From assembly GCA_902362725.1 (NCBI GenBank), contig CABIXM010000023.1, positions 1 to 56,212 on the forward strand: a DNA stretch of 56,212 nt, in the 5' to 3' direction. Below, in pieces: positions 40,946-48,660 of the stretch (position 1 is the stretch's first letter; each line of letters begins with the position of its first letter). Position numbers and translations under genes: made by a program. The notes under the pieces are model-generated. The model made no database searches and was not told where the DNA came from. It saw nothing but the letters and a program-made list of their open reading frames with translations. The DNA comes from Clostridiaceae bacterium. Its GTDB lineage: Bacteria; Bacillota; Clostridia; Lachnospirales; Lachnospiraceae.

Positions 40946-41380
40946 TTACAGCTTACCAAGAATCATGAAGGAGATGATCAGACCATACAGAGCGATACCT
41001 TCGGCCATTGCTACGAAAATCATGGACTTACCGAAGATGCTCTGATCCTCGCTGATTGCGCCCAGTGCCGCGCTTGCGGAAGACGCTACGGCAATACCGG
41101 AACCGATACCGGAAAGGCTGGTAGCCAGCGCTGCTGCGATATATCCCAGTCCTGTGGACATGCCTGCTGCGGTTTCTGCCGCGGTCTCTGCTGCGTGTAC
41201 GTCTCCGCCGTATGCGAGAACGGCTGCCAGAGCCAGAGTACCGAAGAAGAAGAAGCAGTTGCATCCAAGGCTTCTCTTATAACGGCTGCGGGAGGGCTGT
41301 CCCAGGAAATATGCTCCAAACGGAACCATAATGCTTAATACAAGAGCTGCAACCAGTAATACTTTCACTAACATAGACAT
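40946..41380 (-). CDS. ntpK: V/A-type ATPase proteolipid subunit K
   Basis: A 144-residue proteolipid with four hydrophobic helices forming the membrane ring. The C-terminal hairpin is well conserved (LGYIAAALATSLSGIGSGIAVA and MIFVAMAEGIALYGLI) and carries the ion-binding Glu127. The N-terminal hairpin is divergent, with a polar SRSRYKRS loop and no acidic residue in its second helix, so only one ion site per subunit is expected. The residue after Glu127 is Gly rather than Ser/Thr and no obvious Gln ligand is seen. The ion (proton or sodium) cannot be settled from sequence by eye. Confidence 0.9.
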   Translation of the reverse strand: MSMLVKVLLVAALVLSIMVPFGAYFLGQPSRSRYKRSLGCNCFFFFGTLALAAVLAYGGDVHAAETAAETAAGMSTGLGYIAAALATSLSGIGSGIAVASSASAALGAISEDQSIFGKSMIFVAMAEGIALYGLIISFMILGKL

Positions 41381-41449
41381 TTTAATTTCCTCCTTTTAAT
41401 ACCTTTTGTAATAATTTTATATAAATTTAAATTATTGCTTTTGTGTCTC

Positions 41450-43378
41450 TTATTTCTCTTTCAGCTTATAGGGCTTAAACGCATGTCCGGTTCCCTTGTA
41501 GAAACGGCTAAACAGCTCGTAGTACTCCAGACGCAGAACCTGGATACCTACGATCAGACCCTCCATGGCGCATACAAAGGCGTTGCCCAGTACGATAACC
41601 AGCCAGTTTCCGGTGGCTCCATTTTCGAAGCCCGCCAGCATCAGCACAACCTCCATCATGGCCGCGTGGCTGACTGCGAACGCGCCGATACGGACGAAGG
41701 ACAGGGTGTTGGAGAAGAAGCTTAAGAGCACCTCAAACATCTCGAAGAAGGTCAGCACCAGATACATGGCCACGCCGCCATCCAGCTCTGCTTTCTTCTT
41801 TTCCATCCATGCGGTCAACGGCTCCTTGAAGGCCATAGCCAGAAGCGGAAGTCCCAGAACCAGCACCATGATAATAGTAGCCGGAAGCGCGTGTCCGCTC
41901 ATAAAGAGAATCAGGCTTGCTACTACGAAGCCGTAGAAGATAAAGCCTGCCACACCGTTGGTATCGAACCAGGTGCCCTCGATATCATGATTCCGGACTG
42001 CCACGATAATATGCAGAATCATAGCCGTCAGAATCAGGAACATACCGAATACAATGGCTACCACAAAGACGGTGTTCATCTGTCCCACCACCGGAAGCGT
42101 CATCATGGCTTCCTTGGGCTTCAGCCAGCGTGCGGGAATCACATCCTCGAAGCCGAAGAAGCTGCCGTACATAAAGCCGAAGAAGGTGGAGAAGATACCG
42201 GCGCTGCCGATAATCGCCGCCAGATCCATGCCCTTCTTCTTATAGAGGAAGAAGCCGCCCAGCAGCAGTACCAGGCCCTGTCCCACATCACCGAACATGG
42301 CGCCGAAGATAAAGGCATAGGTGATGGCCACAAACATGGTCGGGTCCAGCTCATTGTAGGCCGGAAGGCCATACATCTTTACATACATCTCAAAGGGACG
42401 GAAAATCTTGTGGTTATGAAGTTTCGTGGGCGGTGTACTGAAGATGTTGTCATGGTCATCCTCTACCACCACGAAGGTCTGCTCGTCTTCCTCGATTTCC
42501 TTCTGGAAGGCGTCGGCCTGATCCTCCGGCATCCAGCCACAGAGGATATAGAACACATTGTCCTTCTCCCGGGTCAGCGCCGCGAATTTCCGGATATCGA
42601 AGCTTGCGGAACGCTTTTTCAGGTAAGCGCTTGCCCCTGCCAGCTCGTCGATACGGTCTGCTACCACGGAAGAAATCTTATCATCCATGGCTGAAAGCTT
42701 CGTATCCAGCTCTGCCAGTTCCTTTTTCAGCTCCTCATACGCCTCGGTTGCGGTACCCTCGTACTCGTCCGGAATGAAGATATGCTCAAAATGCATGGAC
42801 GCGTACACCGCGTCAATCTTATCTGCCAGAGAAGCCGGTACAAAATAAACTCCGTAAACATACTCCTCATCGCTGCGGCATTTATAGAAAATCGTATCCA
42901 GTGTATCGTATACGTAGCGGTCGAACTTATCGAAGTACTCCTTGGAAATCCGTCCGAACCGGTACTTTTCATAATGGAAATTCAGCAGGCTGTGGACGTC
43001 AAACTCCAATCCCTGGAAGGGCTCAATGCTGTCCATGGAAGCTTTGCATTTTTCCCGCTTCGCGGTAAGCTCCGCCTTCTGATCCTTCAGATCGGTCAGG
43101 TTCTTTTCCGCGTCCCTTAAAATCTGCTCCGCCTTCTCTACTGTCATATCGGGGAATTCCCGATCTGTGTGCAGATCTGCCGGGAGATATTCTGACGCCT
43201 GACGCAAGATTTCCTCGTAAGGATTCTTGTCCGTGTAGGCTCTCAGATTCTGTACTGTCTTAAGCTCTGTCAGGGCGTGCTCCAGTTGGATCTCGTACTT
43301 GGAAAGATACTGACCGGCCATGCGCTCAATATCATTCTTCGGCCCTGTGATGCTTAAGAACTTCATCTTTACAATCAC
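41450..43378 (-). CDS. ntpI: V/A-type ATPase subunit I
   Basis: A 642-residue stator subunit. The N-terminal half (about 1-330) is cytoplasmic with coiled coils; the C-terminal half has seven to eight membrane helices and the ion channel region, with LSFVRIGAFAVSHAAM providing the essential Arg. It connects the peripheral stalks to the K ring. Translation appears to start at GTG 43378 (AGGAGG 10 nt upstream); an ATG four codons later is an alternative. Confidence 0.94.
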   Translation of the reverse strand: MIVKMKFLSITGPKNDIERMAGQYLSKYEIQLEHALTELKTVQNLRAYTDKNPYEEILRQASEYLPADLHTDREFPDMTVEKAEQILRDAEKNLTDLKDQKAELTAKREKCKASMDSIEPFQGLEFDVHSLLNFHYEKYRFGRISKEYFDKFDRYVYDTLDTIFYKCRSDEEYVYGVYFVPASLADKIDAVYASMHFEHIFIPDEYEGTATEAYEELKKELAELDTKLSAMDDKISSVVADRIDELAGASAYLKKRSASFDIRKFAALTREKDNVFYILCGWMPEDQADAFQKEIEEDEQTFVVVEDDHDNIFSTPPTKLHNHKIFRPFEMYVKMYGLPAYNELDPTMFVAITYAFIFGAMFGDVGQGLVLLLGGFFLYKKKGMDLAAIIGSAGIFSTFFGFMYGSFFGFEDVIPARWLKPKEAMMTLPVVGQMNTVFVVAIVFGMFLILTAMILHIIVAVRNHDIEGTWFDTNGVAGFIFYGFVVASLILFMSGHALPATIIMVLVLGLPLLAMAFKEPLTAWMEKKKAELDGGVAMYLVLTFFEMFEVLLSFFSNTLSFVRIGAFAVSHAAMMEVVLMLAGFENGATGNWLVIVLGNAFVCAMEGLIVGIQVLRLEYYELFSRFYKGTGHAFKPYKLKEK

Positions 43379-43401
43379 TTTGCTGCTACCTCCTCTTACT
43401 G

Positions 43402-44454
43402 TTAGCTTTCAGCCTTCGACCGTTCCACATATTTCATGGTTTCCGCGGCGGGAAGTCCGTAGCGGACACCCTCCAGAACGGTAGTCAGCCGATCCAGTTC
43501 CTGCTCCTTATCGTACAGGTAGCCGGTAATCACCGCCAGAGAATACGGATTGGCACGTTTTTCTTCCGTATAAATCTTACGCAGAAATCTGTCATATACC
43601 GTCTCCAGCTCCTGGCTGTCCAGTTTTAGAAACCTTCTGCCATAATAGGTCTTCTGGATTGCTTCCTCCAGAGCCCTGTTGTCTGCCGCCGATACCATAG
43701 CGCGGATATCGCTGTCATGAAGCTTGTAGGTCACCGGAATCAGAAGAGCGTAGGTGGAAGCCTCCGACATCTGATAGTATTTCTTTGTCCGGTAAATCCA
43801 CATCATATTCAGCAGGTCAATCTGACTTCCCAGGCTTCTGGTCAGAAGTACCTGGGTCTTACCCTTGGTCAGCTTGCTGTTCTGTTTCCATATGGTGGAA
43901 AAATAATACAGATCCAGCGTCATTTCATAATCGAAGAGCCCCATGTTTTCTGCATGATCCAGCTTCTCCAGCACCTTATAGTAATCCGTGCCCTTCAGCG
44001 CTTCCAGAATCTCCGGAACCGTCTCCGCCTCAGCCAGCCTGTCCAGCGGCACATCCGTGTAACGCTGTATCATCCCCCGAAGCTCTTTCTCCTCTGCGGT
44101 ACGATCCCCATGGTTGAACACTCTTCGGAATGCCCGCTTGATAATCGCAATCTCAAACTTACAGAAGTAAAGCTTCAAAATCTTTTTCTGATCCTTATCA
44201 CAGAAACGATAGATCTTGGAGAAATCATAGTAAAGCGTACCGACCAGCAATTTCTCAATCTGCCCCCGGTGAAGCTCTGTCTCGTCATATCCCTTAAACA
44301 GGGCTCCATAGGCCGGAATCTTTTTCAAATAGGCCACCGCCTGCGGAACACTCTCCATAGCTGCCAGCTTCTCAAAATCAGAATGCGTCAGAAGCCTGCT
44401 GTCCATGGCCCGTATCTTTGTGGCAACGGCACTGTATTTCATCAGCTCGCCCAT
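43402..44454 (-). CDS. ntpC: V/A-type ATPase subunit C
   Basis: A 350-residue helical AC39/V0D-type subunit that joins the rotor stalk to the membrane ring. It shows the family N-terminus MKYSAVATKIRAMDSRLL and repeated helical units with IKRAFRR and IYRTKKYY. It starts 2 bp after the small stalk protein and lies 23 bp before subunit I. Confidence 0.9.
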   Translation of the reverse strand: MGELMKYSAVATKIRAMDSRLLTHSDFEKLAAMESVPQAVAYLKKIPAYGALFKGYDETELHRGQIEKLLVGTLYYDFSKIYRFCDKDQKKILKLYFCKFEIAIIKRAFRRVFNHGDRTAEEKELRGMIQRYTDVPLDRLAEAETVPEILEALKGTDYYKVLEKLDHAENMGLFDYEMTLDLYYFSTIWKQNSKLTKGKTQVLLTRSLGSQIDLLNMMWIYRTKKYYQMSEASTYALLIPVTYKLHDSDIRAMVSAADNRALEEAIQKTYYGRRFLKLDSQELETVYDRFLRKIYTEEKRANPYSLAVITGYLYDKEQELDRLTTVLEGVRYGLPAAETMKYVERSKAES

Positions 44455-44456
44455 GC

Positions 44457-44777
44457 CTATTCTCCTATCATCTTATTGAAAATCGCAGTCGCCAGCTTCT
44501 CATGGTTCTGGTTGTACTCCGCTTCCATGTCTGCCAGCACCCGGTCCGTCTCCTGCTTCATTTTCAAAAGCTCATTCTCCGCCGAAAGGTTCAGCTTCTC
44601 ATTCAATGTCTTCAGCTTTTCCTGGGTCTGCGCGTCAATCTCCTTATCAAAGGCCTGTGTCTTCGCCTCATACTCAGCCGCGATCTGCTTCTTCTGCTCT
44701 GCAGCCTTCTTCTCCAGCGCTACCGCCGCGCTCTCGATCTCAGAAAGCCTGCCCAGCACTGCTTCCATCTGCTCCAT
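44457..44777 (-). CDS. V/A-type ATPase stalk coiled-coil subunit (G/H type)
   Basis: A 106-residue almost entirely coiled-coil protein rich in Glu, Lys and Ala (SEIESAAVALEKKAAEQKKQ). Position as first gene of the ATPase operon, size and composition match the small G/H (NtpF-like) peripheral stalk subunit that pairs with E. Sequence alone is low-complexity, so the call rests on context. AGGAGGG precedes the ATG by 8 nt. Confidence 0.8.
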   Translation of the reverse strand: MEQMEAVLGRLSEIESAAVALEKKAAEQKKQIAAEYEAKTQAFDKEIDAQTQEKLKTLNEKLNLSAENELLKMKQETDRVLADMEAEYNQNHEKLATAIFNKMIGE

Positions 44778-44815
44778 GCAAATCCCTCCTGTCTCGTCAT
44801 AGTCTTTGAATCCAG

Positions 44816-45003
44816 ATTATACTATACTCTTTTTTTTAAAAAAGCTATAGCAAAATCCACCTAAAATGTATCATTTTCCATTGGCATTTTCTACAAATTT
44901 ATGTATAAATTTCTATACTTTCGGCATTTTGACGCATTGGAAAACGCCTCTTTTTTACTGCTTTCGGATAATGATACATTTTACACACTTGTGTGTAATT
45001 TCC
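44816..45003 (-). promoter_or_regulatory. V-type ATPase promoter region with long inverted repeat
   Basis: TATAAT lies at 44821-44816 without a good -35. Upstream is a perfect 14-bp inverted repeat, TAAAATGTATCATT (44862-44875) and AATGATACATTTTA (44970-44983), whose arms are 94 bp apart. Between and beside them are two more perfect palindromes, AAATTTAT-GT-ATAAATTT (44892-44909) and TTACACA-CTTG-TGTGTAA (44981-44998). This resembles paired operators that could loop. The regulator is unknown. Confidence 0.5.
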
Positions 45004-45016
45004 CCTGTTAGAGAAA

Positions 45017-45043
45017 AAATTCCCCGACATACGTCGAGGAATT
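45017..45043 (-). terminator. rpsU terminator
   Basis: AATTCCTCGAC/GTCGGGGAATT stem followed by TTTTTC on the minus strand, 11 bp after the rpsU stop. Confidence 0.88.
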
Positions 45044-45053
45044 TCATGCACAA

Positions 45054-45230
45054 TTAGTTGTATTTACGCTTTCTAGCCGCTTCAGATTTTTTCTTACGTC
45101 TTACGCTGGGCTTCTCGTAATGCTCTCTCTTACGAATCTCCTGCTGAATGCCTGCCTTTGCACAGTTTCTTTTAAAACGACGCAGAGCGCTATCTAAAGT
45201 CTCGTTCTCTTTTACGATTACATTTGACAT
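45054..45230 (-). CDS. rpsU: 30S ribosomal protein S21
   Basis: A 58-residue basic protein, translated from the minus strand as [20 protein letters not shown] with [20 protein letters not shown] and an Arg/Lys-rich end [15 protein letters not shown]. This is a complete, standard S21, needed on the small subunit for mRNA start-site recognition. It has its own consensus promoter at 45357-45329, a structured leader and a terminator, so it is monocistronic. Confidence 0.97.
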   Translation of the reverse strand: MSNVIVKENETLDSALRRFKRNCAKAGIQQEIRKREHYEKPSVRRKKKSEAARKRKYN

Positions 45231-45234
45231 AGTT

Positions 45235-45328
45235 TCACACCTAACCTCCCTCCAGTTGTGTATTGTGCACGAGACAACTGTCTGGGTATTTTACCTTTGA
45301 TTCGCAAAGGTATCCTTGCACACATAAG
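45235..45328 (-). promoter_or_regulatory. structured rpsU leader
   Basis: The transcribed leader contains a perfect hairpin ACCTTTG-cgaat-CAAAGGT (about 45291-45312) and a second pairing AGTTGT/ACAACT that places the ribosome-binding region next to a stem. Ribosomal protein leaders often mediate feedback control; that is inference here. Confidence 0.4.
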
Positions 45329-45357
45329 ATTATAGTGGCTAATCGGTATTCTGTCAA
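45329..45357 (-). promoter_or_regulatory. rpsU promoter
   Basis: Perfect consensus on the minus strand: TTGACA (45357-45352), 17 nt, TATAAT (45334-45329). Confidence 0.92.
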
Positions 45358-45394
45358 TACTTTTTTTCACCGTATTCGGTAAATTAAGGCCAAA

Positions 45395-46816
45395 TTAAGG
45401 CTCGTAAATCTTCACCTCAAAGGAATCCCGGATAATCTGACGCCCCGCCTGCACGTCCTTGATTTCTCCCATGGCCACCAACTGTACAATGCTGTTGCCC
45501 AGAACCGATCCCTCTACCGGTCCCGCCATGACGCGCTTTCCGGTTTTCTTTGCGGTCAACTCGCAGAGAAGCTGATCCTGGATACCGCCGCCCACCATAT
45601 TGATGCAGGAAACGGTCTTTCCGGTGATCTCCTCCATATATTTGACAGACTTGCGGTACTCCTCAGTCAGGCCGTTGTAGATAGCCATGGCCATTTCGCC
45701 CAGTCCCTCGGGGGTTCCCTGTCCGGTCTCCTCACAGTAACCGACGATCTCCTTCATCATATTCAGCGGTGCTGTAAACCGTGGATCCTTCGGATTGATA
45801 CTGAAGTCCTGACGTCTGGCAGCCCGCGCCTCGCGGATAATATCCGGGAAGCCTACCTCTCCCTCGAACTCGCACCAGTTCCGGCGCAGATTCTGCATAA
45901 TCCACAGACCATTGATATTCTTCAGGAACTGAATCTTACCGTCGATGCTGCCCTCGTTGGTGTAGTTATATTTATAGGATGCTTCATTTAAAATCGGCTC
46001 GTCCAGAACCATACCAAGCAGGGACCAGGTACCGCAGCTTAAGAAGGCCGCGTCGTCGGACTCCAGGGGCGCGCCCGCCACTGCGGACGCCGTATCATGG
46101 CTGCCTACCGCAATGACCTTCACATCCTTAAGACCGGTCTCCTCCTCTACTTCCGGAAGCAGTCCGCCGATGATGGTGCCAGGCATTACGATGTCGCCAA
46201 ACATTTCTTTGTTCAGCCCCAGCTTTTCAATCAAATCATAATCCCACTCCCGCTTTCTGGCGTCCAGAAGCTGGGAAGTGCTTGCGAAGGTATACTCTGT
46301 ATACATGATACCGGTCAGGAAATAACCGAACAGCTCCGGCATAAAGAGAATCCGTTTTGCGTTGTCCAGAATCACCGGACGCATCTTCTTCTCCGCGTAT
46401 AACTGGAAGATGGAGTTGAAATACATAAACTCAATTCCGGTACGGTTGTAAAGTTCCTCCAACGGAATGATCTTCCCGATCTCGTCAATAACGCCGTCCG
46501 TACGGGAATCCCGGTAATTCACCGGATTGCCGATAAGGTTTCCGTCCTTGTCAAAAAGGCCGTAGTCCACGCCCCAGGTATCAATCGCCAGAGACTGAAT
46601 CGGCACCTTCTTAGCCGCCGCTTTTTTCAGGCCCTGCTTCAGTTCATGGTAGAGGCCGAACAGATCCCAGTAAATATGTCCCCCTACACGTACCTCATGA
46701 TTCGGAAAACGGTGCAGCTCCTCAAGCTCCAGTTTGCCGTCCTCCAGCTTACAGAGCACCATACGTCCGCTGGATGCCCCAAAATCAAAGGCCAGGTTAT
46801 AAATTTTCTCTCCCAT
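45395..46816 (-). CDS. rhaB: rhamnulokinase
   Basis: A 473-residue FGGY-family sugar kinase. The N-terminal phosphate loop AFDFGASSGRMVL, the IDTWGVDYGLFDKDGNLI block with the catalytic Asp region, NPVNYRDSRTDG and VGSHDTASAVAGAP are diagnostic for L-rhamnulokinase. It phosphorylates L-rhamnulose, and some members also act on fuculose. A DeoR regulator ends 30 bp upstream, forming an operon of regulator plus kinase. Isomerase and aldolase genes are not in the window. There is no clear terminator before the rpsU promoter. Confidence 0.92.
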   Translation of the reverse strand: MGEKIYNLAFDFGASSGRMVLCKLEDGKLELEELHRFPNHEVRVGGHIYWDLFGLYHELKQGLKKAAAKKVPIQSLAIDTWGVDYGLFDKDGNLIGNPVNYRDSRTDGVIDEIGKIIPLEELYNRTGIEFMYFNSIFQLYAEKKMRPVILDNAKRILFMPELFGYFLTGIMYTEYTFASTSQLLDARKREWDYDLIEKLGLNKEMFGDIVMPGTIIGGLLPEVEEETGLKDVKVIAVGSHDTASAVAGAPLESDDAAFLSCGTWSLLGMVLDEPILNEASYKYNYTNEGSIDGKIQFLKNINGLWIMQNLRRNWCEFEGEVGFPDIIREARAARRQDFSINPKDPRFTAPLNMMKEIVGYCEETGQGTPEGLGEMAMAIYNGLTEEYRKSVKYMEEITGKTVSCINMVGGGIQDQLLCELTAKKTGKRVMAGPVEGSVLGNSIVQLVAMGEIKDVQAGRQIIRDSFEVKIYEP

Positions 46817-46846
46817 AAGTAATTCCTTCCCTTCTTTTTATGTGTT

Positions 46847-47611
46847 TTATCCCTGTGTGACCAGACGAACCCCCTGTTCCTCCAGAAAACTCAGCCATTC
46901 GGCTGACGGCTTCCGATCGGTCACAATTACATCCCCTTTTTTCAGCATCATGGATTTCACAAAGGAAACCCGGTCAAACTTACTGCTGTCCACAGCCAGA
47001 ATTGCTGTGTCAGCGCAGCCGTACATGGCAATCTTGATATCGCTGTCCAGCTCGTTGGAGTCTGTCATGCCCTCCTTCATATCAATTCCCTTACAGGAAA
47101 AGATCGCTTTATCCACATGATAGCCGTTCAGAACCTTCTGGGCCGCATTTCCCACCAAGGAAAGGGAGCTTTCGTTTAAATTGCCTCCGGTGGAAATTAC
47201 CTGGATTCCATCGTGACCGGCCAGCTCAATCAGTACCTCCACGGAGTTGGTAATAACCGTAAGCTTCTTCATTTCCTTCAGTTCCTTGGCAATCATCAGG
47301 GAGGTGGACGACGCATCCAGCATAATCCGATCGCCTTCCTCCACCAGGCCTGCCACCAGTCCGGCAATCACCTGTTTTTCGTCCCGGTTGGTTTTCTCCC
47401 GGATCCGCAGGGGCATATCCACATTTTTATTCTTATTCAGGACGGCTCCTCCGTAGGTTCTTTTTACAAAGCCCTCGATCTCCAGCTTCTCCAGATCGCG
47501 CCGGATGGTTTCATCCGTTACATCGTACCGTTTGCTCAGCTCGGAAACGAGAACCCGCTGTTCCTTCTGAAGAATCGCAAGAATTTCATTTTTACGTTCG
47601 ATTGCTAGCAT
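46847..47611 (-). CDS. DeoR-family transcriptional repressor
   Basis: A 254-residue sugar-phosphate-responsive regulator. The N-terminal helix-turn-helix is VSELSKRYDVTDETIRRDLEK followed by GFVKRTYGGAVL (the D-E-T-I-R-R-D-L signature). The C-terminal phosphosugar-binding domain shows DRIMLDASSTSLMIAKEL and VTDRKPS. It lies directly upstream of rhaB and is expected to sense a rhamnose-pathway phosphate. Two perfect 17-bp direct repeats overlap its own promoter, so autoregulation is likely. Confidence 0.92.
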   Translation of the reverse strand: MLAIERKNEILAILQKEQRVLVSELSKRYDVTDETIRRDLEKLEIEGFVKRTYGGAVLNKNKNVDMPLRIREKTNRDEKQVIAGLVAGLVEEGDRIMLDASSTSLMIAKELKEMKKLTVITNSVEVLIELAGHDGIQVISTGGNLNESSLSLVGNAAQKVLNGYHVDKAIFSCKGIDMKEGMTDSNELDSDIKIAMYGCADTAILAVDSSKFDRVSFVKSMMLKKGDVIVTDRKPSAEWLSFLEEQGVRLVTQG

Positions 47612-47671
47612 TTCTTCTCCTCCCTTTGTAAATTTTTTCCTGTCGTATTCTATTTTATCTTATTTGAATTT

Positions 47672-47720
47672 ATTATATCATGTTTTTCTTGGTTTTTATA
47701 GTAGTTTTTCTTGGTTTTTA
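47672..47720 (-). promoter_or_regulatory. DeoR/rhaB promoter with tandem operator
   Basis: The minus strand has TATAAT (47677-47672). Two identical 17-mers TAAAAACCAAGAAAAAC occupy 47720-47704 and 47698-47682, period 22 bp, covering the -35 region. Tandem direct repeats over a promoter are the usual binding pattern of DeoR regulators. Confidence 0.7.
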
Positions 47721-47751
47721 GTTGAAAATATTACAAACTCAACATGATAGT

Positions 47752-47885
47752 TTAAGAAAGAATCCTGCATAGCAGGATTCTCCGCCTGCGGCGGGTCGCG
47801 TAAGCGACATACTACCTCTCCGCCGCAGTGCGATAATATTTTTTCTGTAATAGGGGATTCCATAAGAATTTCCTATTACAGAAAA
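47752..47885. repeat. structured intergenic hairpin repeat, copy B
   Basis: Gene-free array of hairpins: GAATCCTGC/GCAGGATTC, CCGCC/GGCGG, TCGC/GCGA and a CGCCGCAGTGCG block. Then comes a long imperfect palindrome (47841-47885, TTTTCTGTAATAGG/CCTATTACAGAAAA arms around GATTC/GAATT). The same succession occurs at 12800-12942 with different but complementary arms. Confidence 0.7.
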
Positions 47886-47914
47886 ACCGATGGCAGAAAA
47901 ATCTGCACATCGGT
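47886..47914 (-). terminator. pflA terminator
   Basis: ACCGATG.GCAG/CTGC.ATCGGT stem followed by TTTTTCTG on the minus strand, 9 bp after the pflA stop. Confidence 0.85.
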
Positions 47915-47922
47915 TTTTCATC

Positions 47923-48660
47923 TTATCTCCGTTCCCCGCAGCCCAGAATCTCTTCTGCCTGCCGAACCCGCTCCGGTTCCGGCGGCCGGATTCCTTCCAG
48001 GGGATATTTGATGCCCATATTTTCCCATTTAAAAACTCCCAGGGTATGGTAGGGCAAAACCTCTATTCGTTTCACATTCGCGAGCGTTTCGGTAAAAGCC
48101 CTGAGCGCCTGCAGATCCCCGATAAAATCGCTCCGCTCCGGCACCAGCACATGCCGAATCCAGACTGGCTTTCCAATCTCGGAAAGATAGCGGGCAAACT
48201 CCAGGATATTGCTGTTTTCCCTGCCTGTCAGTCTCCGGTGCCGTTCCGGATTCATTTCCTTCAGATCCAACAGCAGTAAATCTGTTACCTTCATCAACTT
48301 TTCCAGTTTTCCGAAAAACGGTTCTTCTCTGGTAAATGGCTGTCCTGCCGTATCAAGGACGGTATGAATGCCTTTTTCCTTTGCCAGGGTGAAAAACTCC
48401 AGCAGGAAATCCATTTGCAACAAAGGTTCGCCGCCGCTGACGGTGATGCCTCCCTGACTGCCCCAGTAATTTCGATAACGAAGCGCCCTTGAGAGCAGCT
48501 CCTCTGCCGTATAGACCGTTCCGGCAGCTTCCTCCCAGGTATCGGGATTGTGACAGAACTGGCAGCGCATCCGGCAGCCCTGAAGGAAGATCACATATCT
48601 CACTCCCGGACCATCGGCGGCCCCGAAGCTTTCCAGGGAATGTACTCTACATGTGGTCAT
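47923..48660 (-). CDS. pflA: pyruvate formate-lyase activating enzyme
   Basis: A 245-residue radical SAM enzyme. The cluster motif [14 protein letters not shown] holds the three cysteines, followed by the SAM-binding GGEPLLQ and the [18 protein letters not shown] block. It generates the glycyl radical on pyruvate formate-lyase. Its start overlaps the 3' end of pflB by 14 bp, so the two are coupled. Confidence 0.96.
   Translation of the reverse strand: MTTCRVHSLESFGAADGPGVRYVIFLQGCRMRCQFCHNPDTWEEAAGTVYTAEELLSRALRYRNYWGSQGGITVSGGEPLLQMDFLLEFFTLAKEKGIHTVLDTAGQPFTREEPFFGKLEKLMKVTDLLLLDLKEMNPERHRRLTGRENSNILEFARYLSEIGKPVWIRHVLVPERSDFIGDLQALRAFTETLANVKRIEVLPYHTLGVFKWENMGIKYPLEGIRPPEPERVRQAEEILGCGERR

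Noticed and set aside
47739..47921. 60-codon minus-strand frame through the hairpin array (MSLTRPAAGG region)
   Set aside because: It lies entirely within inverted repeats; the peptide is a by-product of the hairpins and such frames are common false calls in this kind of repeat.
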